Below are positions 6,902 through 14,279 of a DNA stretch of 64,000 nucleotides, in pieces (position 1 is the stretch's first letter; each line of letters opens with the position of its first letter). Below the pieces are notes generated by a model, which was not told the DNA's origin, did not search any database, and saw nothing but the letters and a program-made list of their open reading frames with translations. Source of the DNA: an uncultured Bacteroidales bacterium. GTDB taxonomy: Bacteria; Bacteroidota; Bacteroidia; Bacteroidales; UBA932. The position numbers were made by a program, and so were the translations under genes. The stretch spans positions 1 through 64,000 of the forward strand of contig CALUPB010000007.1 in the NCBI GenBank assembly GCA_944322585.1. Reading direction: 5' to 3'.

Positions 6902-8137
6902 TCAAATTTTCAGTTCCGGCAGGCTGTTGATTGCTTCTCTTTTGAGTTCGTCCACAGCCCTTGTATATTTTTCCGTATATTTCAGGCTTGCATGACCAAG
7001 TAAACTTGATACGGTCTTTATATTCACTCCGTTGTTGAGGATGTTCGTGGCAAAGGAGTGACGGGCACAATGCCAGCTGATGTGCTTGTTTATTCCGGCT
7101 CTCTTTACCCAATACTTCACTGAATGACAAGCACTTTCATAGGATGGCAACGGAAATATCAATTCAGAATACAAATCTGAAGATTTAGGAGTACCTATCA
7201 GCGACAGCAAACCGTCATTAAGAGGTATTACCACTCCGCTGCTTCCCGAATGCCCCTTTGTCTTACGCTGTTCAAATTTAAGGATTTTATTCTGATAGTC
7301 CACATTGCCGTAGGTCAAGTCCTTTACATCGCAAAACCTCAACCCCGTATAGAGACAGAAGATGAACGCATTTCTGACCATGAGGTTTTGGTTAGGATAA
7401 TGAGTATTTATAAGAGTTTCTATTTCACTGATTGACAGAATGTCCTTTCTCAATATGTTATCATCCGCTTTAATAGAGACTCCTTTACAGGGATTGTTCG
7501 CTATTACACCGTGTTCCACAGCATAGTTTATGACTTTCTTGAAACGCTGATATATGGTTTTAGCCCCTAAACCTTTGCTCTTGCTTTTCAGGTATTCCAC
7601 AAAGTCTATCATCATATCCTTTGTCAGTTGGTCAGGTTTGAGCCGTGTCTTATAGATATTATAGGATTTATTGCTATTCAGGAAATCCTTAAATCTCTGA
7701 TATGCCAACTGTATCATCCGGATATCGCCTTTGGTGTAGTTGTCAATGTAGGTCTGAAAATAATCAAGGAAATTGATGTCCTTGTTCTGATTGATTCTGT
7801 AACCCTTTTGCATCTCTTTCAACTGCTGCTCCTTCTCAAACCGTATTTTCTTGGCAAGTTCCAATGTCTCCCTGTTCTCTTCCTTTTCCTTTGGCTTGCG
7901 GGGATGTTTGAGCAGATACAGGTTGAGGTTTTCTTTCTTCCGACGATGCCCGACCCAATACTTCTGTTTCCCTGCCATTTTCCCTGTCTCATACAGTATC
8001 GGATTTCCTGCTTTATCTACTAAAGGTCTTTCCTCCCTACCGAGGTAGTAGTTCAGATACAGGCTTATACGCCCATCAGCAAGTTCCCTCATTTCAAGTT
8101 TGGGATTTTCCTTTGTCCGTTGTTCTAATTTTGCCAT
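6902..8137 (-). CDS. Tyrosine recombinase (element integrase)
   Basis: 411 residues, full length for the Bacteroidota phage-integrase type. An N-terminal arm-binding region (1-110) has the lysine-rich WVGHRRKKENL segment. A SAM-like core-binding domain (about 120-215) follows, then the catalytic domain with Arg in YTGLRFCDV, His-x-x-Arg in SWHCARHSFA, LLGHASLK, and the nucleophile Tyr in YTEKYTRAVD. It catalyses site-specific insertion and excision of the element. The gene lies 48 bases from the right 21-bp repeat, the normal place for an integrase beside its attachment region. Confidence 0.92.
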   Translation of the reverse strand: MAKLEQRTKENPKLEMRELADGRISLYLNYYLGREERPLVDKAGNPILYETGKMAGKQKYWVGHRRKKENLNLYLLKHPRKPKEKEENRETLELAKKIRFEKEQQLKEMQKGYRINQNKDINFLDYFQTYIDNYTKGDIRMIQLAYQRFKDFLNSNKSYNIYKTRLKPDQLTKDMMIDFVEYLKSKSKGLGAKTIYQRFKKVINYAVEHGVIANNPCKGVSIKADDNILRKDILSISEIETLINTHYPNQNLMVRNAFIFCLYTGLRFCDVKDLTYGNVDYQNKILKFEQRKTKGHSGSSGVVIPLNDGLLSLIGTPKSSDLYSELIFPLPSYESACHSVKYWVKRAGINKHISWHCARHSFATNILNNGVNIKTVSSLLGHASLKYTEKYTRAVDELKREAINSLPELKI

Positions 8138-8184
8138 ACTCTATCATTTTGACAGAGTAAATATACGGTCTTTTCGATTAAAAG

Positions 8185-8205
8185 GTGTACTAAAAGTGTA
8201 CTATT
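8185..8205 (+). repeat. Right copy of 21-bp element-end direct repeat
   Basis: This copy lies 48 bases beyond the integrase start codon and agrees with 57-77 except at one base. It again contains two GTGTACTA units. It probably marks the integrase-proximal end or arm site of the element. Confidence 0.65.
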
Positions 8206-8383
8206 TCAGGAAAAATCTCAAAAAATGGCAAACTAAAGTAAAGATAGCATCATCGTAACAGATTGATTTTCCATTACTTTATATTACCATTGTTTACCTT
8301 GTTTTAACTCACTATGTACTCCGGACCGGTACAGGAAAGAGACGGGACGGATAACAGACATAATCGCCGTCATCAGAAGAGAA

Positions 8384-9511
8384 GTGCGCCTGATAAGACA
8401 GAGGCCGGTCTATCTGACAGCCTCCGTCGGGACCTTTACATTCTGTATCGTCTTCTTTCTGACATTCTTCAGGGAGGGCATTCCGCACGACCTTCCGATA
8501 GGGATAGTGGACAACGACTGTTCGTCGCTGTCAAGGGAAATCAGAAGACAGCTCGATGTTACGGAACTCGGAAAGACCTGTATTTTCGGAAATTACCGCG
8601 AGGCGAGAGAAGCGTTGCAGACCGGAAGTATCAATGCCTTCTGTGTCATACCGGAAAATTTCTCCGAAGATGTGCAGGCCGGACGGCAGCCGGTATTCAC
8701 ATTCTATGTCAATTCCCTCTACTTCGTGGGAGGCTCGCTTGCATACAAGGATGTCCTGACCATGGCCAATCTCGCCTCGGGAGCAGTACAGAGGGAAATC
8801 CTCACGGCCAAAGGCATGGACAAGACAGAAATGGCGGGGATGCTGCAGCCGATTGTCATAGACGCCCACCAGATAGGAAACACTACGACCGACTACGGCG
8901 TCTATCTGACCAACGTACTGCTCCCGGGCATACTCGAACTCATAATAATACTCGTCACAGTATACTCGACAGGGGCGGAACTCAAATACGGTACCTCCCG
9001 CCACCTGCTCGAAAAGGCAGGGAATTCCACTATAACAGCCCTCACGGGGAAGCTCGTCCCATATACAATCCTGTTTCTCATATTAGGACTGACTTGCAAT
9101 ATCATACTTTACCGATGGGCGGACTTCCCTCTTGAGGGCAATTTACCGGACATGGCAGTCGGGATGATACTCTTCGTCCTTGCCTGCGAGGCTGTCGCTA
9201 TTTTCATTGTCGGGACAATTCCCGTGCTGCGGACAGCCATCAGCGTATCGGCCATATACAGCGTGCTCGCATTCTCGATGGCAGGATTCACATTCCCTGT
9301 CGAAGCCATGCCGCCGTATATACAGGGAATATCGGTACTGTTCCCGCTGCGGCACTATTACCTGTTCTATGTCCAGGAAGCGATCTTCGGAGCAGGGTTC
9401 GGCGGATGGTGGGAAGAGGCCGTACATATGGGAGTTTTCCTGTTTCTCCCCTTCCTTGTCCTGAAACGTCTCGGCAAGGCATACAGACGGCTCGACTATC
9501 CGAGGAACTGA
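8384..9511 (+). CDS. ABC-2 type permease, N-terminus uncertain
   Basis: 375 residues from the GTG at 8384. It has one N-terminal TM helix, a large exported domain (about 35-185), then about five TM helices, as in YhhJ/YbhR-type ABC-2 permeases. The frame stays open upstream to 8267 and reads ITDIIAVIRREVRLIRQRP, which resembles a normal N-terminus, but no ATG, GTG or TTG occurs there. An ATA stands at 8351 where ATG would be expected. The integrated element ends just upstream, so the 5' end or the preceding operon gene may have been disturbed. It pairs with the next permease. No ATPase gene is in view. Confidence 0.8.
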   Translation: MRLIRQRPVYLTASVGTFTFCIVFFLTFFREGIPHDLPIGIVDNDCSSLSREIRRQLDVTELGKTCIFGNYREAREALQTGSINAFCVIPENFSEDVQAGRQPVFTFYVNSLYFVGGSLAYKDVLTMANLASGAVQREILTAKGMDKTEMAGMLQPIVIDAHQIGNTTTDYGVYLTNVLLPGILELIIILVTVYSTGAELKYGTSRHLLEKAGNSTITALTGKLVPYTILFLILGLTCNIILYRWADFPLEGNLPDMAVGMILFVLACEAVAIFIVGTIPVLRTAISVSAIYSVLAFSMAGFTFPVEAMPPYIQGISVLFPLRHYYLFYVQEAIFGAGFGGWWEEAVHMGVFLFLPFLVLKRLGKAYRRLDYPRN

Positions 9512-9530
9512 CACGGGCCATATATCAGAC

Positions 9531-10739
9531 ATGACAAAATGCAAGAAGGACATGAACATGCGGCGCTACATAAGACAATGGTGGAAAGACTGGTACTTTA
9601 CTTTCAGCAATGAACTCAGAATGATATTCTCCGACAGCGGAGTGCTGATAATCTTTTTTCTGGCAGGACTTGCATATCCCATAATCTACGGCATCGTCTA
9701 CCGTAACGGGACGGTGGACGACACTCCGGTGGCAGTGGTCGACCTGTCGTCGGGGCCGGAAAGCAGGAAATTCATCAGGGCCTTGGACTCCTGCCGCGAA
9801 ATACACATCGCATACCGGTGCACCGGCATGGACGAGGCTAAGAAACTTATGCAGACAAGACGGGTAAACGGAATAATACTGTTCCCTGAAGACTATGACA
9901 GCAATATAGCCGGCTTGCGCCAGGCCACGATATCAACCTATGCAGACATGAGCAGCTTCCTGTATTACAAGAACCTGCTGATGGCCGTCAACCATGTCAT
10001 GCTCAGCGAGATGCATGATATTCAGATACACCGGTACTCCGCTTCCGGGATTACCGGCCAGACAGCAGTACAGGCCGTGACCGCCATCCCCTACGAAGAG
10101 AACATCCCGTACAATCCCGGCTTCGCATACGGATTTTTCTTCCTTCCGGCAGCCCTGATGCTCGTCATACAGCAGACCATGTTCTACGGGTCATCCATGC
10201 TGGCAGGCACCATGAGGGAAGAAAACCGGTGTCTTGCCCTCATCCCCGGGATGAAAGGACGCGGCATATCCCGCACCATTCTCGGGCGCGGCGCAGCATA
10301 CTTTCTGATATACATGGGATTAAGCCTCTATATTGCAGTGCTTGTCCCGGCCATGTTCGGCCTGCCTCAGAACGGACGGTTCGGAGACATCTGCATACTT
10401 CTGCTGTTCTACATAGCCGCATGCATCACATTCAGCTTCACTTTCAGCAGCCTGATAAGACACAGGGAAACCGTCTTCGTCCTGTTTCTATTCTTCTCTC
10501 CGGTATGTCTGTTCCTTACAGGTTTCTCATGGCCGGAATCCAGTTTCCCCGAATTCTGGAAAATGTTCTCATACATATTCCCTTCCACGTTTGCAGCCCG
10601 CGGATTCATCGATCTGAATTCCGCAGGCTGCACACTCGGAATGATTTCACCCTGCATAGAGGCCCTTGCCATCCAGACGGCTGTCTACTACATCCTTGCC
10701 TGGATATCCACCGGCATCTATGCCATACGATACCGATAG
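9531..10739 (+). CDS. ABC-2 type permease, second of pair
   Basis: 402 residues with the same plan as its neighbour: a TM helix near 32-50, an extracytoplasmic domain (about 55-190), then five to six TM helices to the end. It starts 19 bases after the first permease and is clearly co-transcribed. Paired permeases of this kind in Bacteroidales usually follow an HlyD-like adaptor and TolC-like genes and are thought to export small hydrophobic compounds. The adaptor is not seen, and the integrated element occupies that place. An alternative start is the internal ATG at MNMRRYIRQ. Confidence 0.85.
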   Translation: MTKCKKDMNMRRYIRQWWKDWYFTFSNELRMIFSDSGVLIIFFLAGLAYPIIYGIVYRNGTVDDTPVAVVDLSSGPESRKFIRALDSCREIHIAYRCTGMDEAKKLMQTRRVNGIILFPEDYDSNIAGLRQATISTYADMSSFLYYKNLLMAVNHVMLSEMHDIQIHRYSASGITGQTAVQAVTAIPYEENIPYNPGFAYGFFFLPAALMLVIQQTMFYGSSMLAGTMREENRCLALIPGMKGRGISRTILGRGAAYFLIYMGLSLYIAVLVPAMFGLPQNGRFGDICILLLFYIAACITFSFTFSSLIRHRETVFVLFLFFSPVCLFLTGFSWPESSFPEFWKMFSYIFPSTFAARGFIDLNSAGCTLGMISPCIEALAIQTAVYYILAWISTGIYAIRYR

Positions 10740-10759
10740 ACAACCGTAATGCCGTCAGA

Positions 10760-12421
10760 CTATTTCACGAACTGCTCCCTGAGCCTTTCGACCTTGGCGT
10801 CCGCATCCGGTCCCTTTGCTCCGAAATAGAACTTGATCTTCGGCTCCGTCCCGGAAGGCCTTACGGACACAACGTCCCCTTCGGTGTTAAAGAACTGAAG
10901 TACATTCGACTTCGGCAGGCCCGTTTCATCGGGATTGTTATAGTCAATTACCTTCGTGACAGGCAGCCCTGCAAGGTCCTTAGGAGGATTGCTCCTCATA
11001 TCCGTCATTATGGCGGCAATCTCCGCAACTCCCTCCTTACCCTTGCGGACAAGGGACACGAGAGCCTCACGATAATAGCCGAACTCCGCATAAATATCCT
11101 GAAGAAGCTGATACAGAGTCTTTCCCTGATCCGCGGCCCATGCGGCACATTCCGCCACCATGGCACAGGATATCGGAGCATCCTTGTCCCGTACGAACTC
11201 TCCTATGTTGAACCCGTAGCTTTCCTCGCCTCCGCAGATGAACTCCCCTTTGCCCTCATTGCGGCGCACGATATCGGCTATATACTTGAACCCGGTGAGG
11301 ACATTGTATACCCTGACTCCGTATTTTTCCGCTATCGCCCTGATAAGTTCCGTGGTCACGATAGTCTTCACGACATATTTGGTACTGTCAATCTTCCCGA
11401 GTTCCGACCAGCGTCTCAGGATATAATAGGTCAGGACAGAAGCCGTCTGGTTGCCGTTGAACAGCACCATCCTGCCGTTGTCGTCCCGTACGGCTATACC
11501 GAGACGGTCAGCATCCGGATCCGTAGCCAGCACAAGGTCGGCCCCCTCCCTGTCAGCCACCTTCACTGCCATCTCAAGGGCGGAAGACTCCTCCGGGTTC
11601 GGAGACTTGACGGTAGGGAAATTGCCGTCGCTCACATCCTGCTCCGGGACATGATAGATGTTCCCGAAACCGAGCCTTTTCAGGATAGCCGGAACGATAT
11701 GCACACCCGAGCCGTGAAGAGGGGTATACACAATCTTGAGATCCTTGTGTCTCTCCCTCGACTCCGGAGACAGCATAAGAGTCAGGACATCATCCATATA
11801 GGCATTGTTCATCTCGTCTCCCATCACTTCGATGCCGCCTTCCCTGCCCTCAGCTTTGTATCTGACCATGGACGGATCGGATATGGCATTCACTTCGGCA
11901 ACGATGTCCTTGTCCACCGGAGCTATGATCTGCGCCCCGTCGCTCCAATACACCTTATACCCGTTGTATTCCTTAGGGTTATGCGAAGCCGTCACCATCA
12001 CGCCTGCCGTGGCATGTTTCTTCCTTACGGCATAGCTCAGGAGCGGCACCGGATGCAGGCAGTCATAGATATACACATGTATTCCATTGGCGGAAAGCAC
12101 TTCCGCGGTAATCTTCGCGAACGCCTCGCTGTTGTTGCGGCTGTCGAAGGAAACGCAGACGCTGTGGCTGTCTCCCGGTACATTCTTCAATATATAGTTG
12201 GCAAGCCCCTGCGTCGCCATCGCCACCACATACTTGTTCATCCTGTTGGTCCCGACCCCCATCACGCCGCGGAGTCCGCCCGTACCGAACTCGAGGTTAC
12301 GGTAAAACGCATCCTCAAGTGCAGCAGGATCCTTCATGAGTTCCCTCACCTGGGCCTTGGTATCTTCATCATAATTGCCGTCGAGCCAGCTCTGGGCTAC
12401 CTGTCTGAAATCTCTTTCCAT
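10760..12421 (-). CDS. Phosphoglucomutase/phosphomannomutase family enzyme
   Basis: 553 residues, usual length for the PgcA-like alpha-D-phosphohexomutases. The phosphoserine loop TASHNPKEYNG has its catalytic Ser near 146, the metal loop ATDPDADRLG is near 300, the sugar loop CGGEESYGF is near 395, and the phosphate-binding loop SVRPSGTEPKIKFY is near the end. It interconverts hexose 1- and 6-phosphates for glycogen, capsule or cell-wall sugar supply in the cytoplasm. It converges on the ABC permease gene with a 20-base gap and diverges from the methyltransferase gene across ~260 bases. Confidence 0.93.
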   Translation of the reverse strand: MERDFRQVAQSWLDGNYDEDTKAQVRELMKDPAALEDAFYRNLEFGTGGLRGVMGVGTNRMNKYVVAMATQGLANYILKNVPGDSHSVCVSFDSRNNSEAFAKITAEVLSANGIHVYIYDCLHPVPLLSYAVRKKHATAGVMVTASHNPKEYNGYKVYWSDGAQIIAPVDKDIVAEVNAISDPSMVRYKAEGREGGIEVMGDEMNNAYMDDVLTLMLSPESRERHKDLKIVYTPLHGSGVHIVPAILKRLGFGNIYHVPEQDVSDGNFPTVKSPNPEESSALEMAVKVADREGADLVLATDPDADRLGIAVRDDNGRMVLFNGNQTASVLTYYILRRWSELGKIDSTKYVVKTIVTTELIRAIAEKYGVRVYNVLTGFKYIADIVRRNEGKGEFICGGEESYGFNIGEFVRDKDAPISCAMVAECAAWAADQGKTLYQLLQDIYAEFGYYREALVSLVRKGKEGVAEIAAIMTDMRSNPPKDLAGLPVTKVIDYNNPDETGLPKSNVLQFFNTEGDVVSVRPSGTEPKIKFYFGAKGPDADAKVERLREQFVK

Positions 12422-12683
12422 ATAGTTGCAAGTTAATAAGTCTGAATTTTCTGTTCCTCGAAGCCCTGCGGCCTCTGAAATCCCACAAATTTAGGAAAAT
12501 TTATCAAGAAGTTGTCTTGGAAGCTGTTTTAATTTTGTGTCTATCCGCATTTTAATTTTTATCATTATAAATTTTATAAGGTATTTTCGAAGTTGGCCGG
12601 TTTTTCTATGCATCTTTTCTATGAAACAAATCATTATATTTGCCGTTTCGAACCGGTAACCGGACCGGCCGATAAAAAGTGAC
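12422..12683. promoter_or_regulatory. Divergent intergenic region with TATATTTG -7 box
   Basis: The AT-rich gap between the mutase (minus) and the methyltransferase (plus) contains TATATTTG at 12635-12642, an exact match to the Bacteroidota -7 consensus TAnnTTTG. It would start transcription about 40 bases before the methyltransferase ATG. A promoter for the mutase should also lie here but was not pinned down. Confidence 0.55.
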
Positions 12684-14279
12684 ATGAGACTGATGACAGA
12701 CTATATTTTCCCGGAGAAAACAATGACATCACATACCGGACTTGCAGAATTCATCGAAGAGCATTTCGATGACAATACGGACAGGCTGCTGCTCGGGAAA
12801 TCGAAATGGCCGGATATCGATATGGCTCTTGCAGTGAGCACAATACTCGGACACAGGAAACTCAGGACAAAAGTGCCGTCATGGTACAGAAATCCAGGCC
12901 TGATATTTCCGACATCGCTGAGCGTGGAGCAATGCTCGTCCGAATTCACCGCCGAAGCCAAGGTGAAGAGTTTCCTGGAACTTCTCGACAGCGAAGCCGA
13001 CATGCGCCACTCACAGGCTGCTGCATCTCCGGACAAGACCGATACACATCAGACACAGGCAGAAGTGCCCCTCGGAAAGGACGGATACAGTACGGGCACT
13101 TCCCGGAAAGAGGACAATATCCTGACAGGCATGAAGATCGCGGATCTGACAGGCGGTCTCGGTGTGGACAGCTATGTTTTCTCCCGCCATTTCGGAGCTG
13201 TCCTCTATAACGAAATGAACCCCGTTCTCGCAGAAGCCGCCGGACACAACTTCCAAGCCCTCGGATGCGACAATATCACTGTACGCTGCAACACGATAAC
13301 CAGTCCCGGCTCCGTAAAGGAACTGCTCGCGGACTTCGCTCCGGACGTCATCTATCTTGACCCTGCACGGCGGGCGGCTGACGGCAGGAAAGTGTTCCGG
13401 CTGAAAGACTGTCAGCCTGACATACTCACCCTGAAAGACGGGCTTCTGTCCATGGCACGTCTTGTCACCGTGAAACTGTCCCCCATGGCCGACACAGATG
13501 TCATTGTCAGGGAGCTCGGGCCGCATTGCCGGAGAATCGATGTCGTTTCCCGCGAAAACGAATGCAGGGAACTCGTTATCTGGCTTGACCGGAACTTCAA
13601 CGGGGAATGCGTTATCCATGCAAAATGTTCCGGGAAAGCTGAACTGGGTTTCCTGAAGTCGGAAGAGGCCGGTGCCGATGCATCACTGCTCCGGTCTCCG
13701 GAGCAGCTGCACACCCTACACGTTCATCCGCAACCACGTCAGGGGGAAAACCCATTGCCGTCTGACCATAACACAGAAGAAATTGACACACAGAGCATAA
13801 CATCAAAACACATCATAGAAGGACCACTGTACCTGCTGGAACCGGACAAGGCTCTCCTGAAAGCAGGTGCTTTCAAGATCCTCTGCGGACGGTTCGGACT
13901 CAAAATGCTCGACCGTTCCACCCATTACTATATCGCAGACAGCCTTGACGGCCAATCCGCCATGCCTCTTGATGCCTGTACAGTACCCCGACATGCAAAT
14001 GGCCCGGAAACATCGTCCGCTACTCGCTCTGTCAGGGATTTTTTCAGGATATACAGGATTGTCAGGGTTCTGTCTTTAGACAGGACCGGGATCCGGGCTG
14101 CCGCGAAAGAGTTCCCCTCAGCGGAAGTCACAGCGAGAAACATACCGATGTCCAGCGAGGAATTGCGCAGAAAACTCGGAGCCAGACCTTCGGACCGGTA
14201 TCACATCTTCGGGCTCAGGGTCTCTTTCCGGTCCGCCCCCTCCGCAAACTGTCTTTTCGTCACCGTCCCTCTCCCTTAA
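12684..14279 (+). CDS. Class I SAM-dependent methyltransferase with THUMP-like C-terminus
   Basis: 531 residues. The N-terminal segment ends in FPTSLSVEQCSSEFTA. The SAM site is IADLTGGLGVDSY near 152-164. The catalytic strand IYLDPARRAADGRKVFRL is near 223-240. A C-terminal THUMP-like wing ends in SDRYHIFGLRVSF. This is the conserved Bacteroidota family annotated as THUMP-like-domain methyltransferase, thought to act on RNA. The substrate is unproven. Two hydrophilic inserts (about residues 108-146 and 331-373, rich in S, T, D, P, Q and H) are not part of the usual family layout. MTSHTGL at 12723 is an alternative start. The 3' end overlaps the convergent peptidase gene by 20 bases. Confidence 0.85.
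   Translation: MRLMTDYIFPEKTMTSHTGLAEFIEEHFDDNTDRLLLGKSKWPDIDMALAVSTILGHRKLRTKVPSWYRNPGLIFPTSLSVEQCSSEFTAEAKVKSFLELLDSEADMRHSQAAASPDKTDTHQTQAEVPLGKDGYSTGTSRKEDNILTGMKIADLTGGLGVDSYVFSRHFGAVLYNEMNPVLAEAAGHNFQALGCDNITVRCNTITSPGSVKELLADFAPDVIYLDPARRAADGRKVFRLKDCQPDILTLKDGLLSMARLVTVKLSPMADTDVIVRELGPHCRRIDVVSRENECRELVIWLDRNFNGECVIHAKCSGKAELGFLKSEEAGADASLLRSPEQLHTLHVHPQPRQGENPLPSDHNTEEIDTQSITSKHIIEGPLYLLEPDKALLKAGAFKILCGRFGLKMLDRSTHYYIADSLDGQSAMPLDACTVPRHANGPETSSATRSVRDFFRIYRIVRVLSLDRTGIRAAAKEFPSAEVTARNIPMSSEELRRKLGARPSDRYHIFGLRVSFRSAPSANCLFVTVPLP

Larger units (their letters stand above)
57..8205. mobile_element. Integrated element, satellite- or plasmid-like, ~8.1 kb
   Basis: The segment is AT-rich compared with the DNA to its right. 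It carries a tyrosine integrase at one end, an excisionase-like HTH protein, an SF3 helicase and a Toprim primase-like protein in one minus-strand array, then accessory genes. Near-identical 21-bp direct repeats lie at 57-77 and 8185-8205. No relaxase, T4SS, capsid, terminase or tail gene was found, so it is not a complete ICE or prophage. The int, HTH, primase-helicase order recalls P4/PICI-like satellites. That class is an inference from gene order. The exact borders are uncertain because the repeats may be integrase arm sites rather than att cores, and the left end may lie outside the window. Confidence 0.75.

Noticed and set aside
8314-9135. ATG-started ORF overlapping the first ABC permease
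   Set aside because: It is in a different frame from the permease. Its translation is arginine- and histidine-rich, with no membrane helices.
10229-12436. Very long plus-strand ORF (735 codons) opposite the phosphosugar mutase
   Set aside because: It is the antisense shadow of a clearly recognised enzyme. The His- and Arg-rich translation has no domain.
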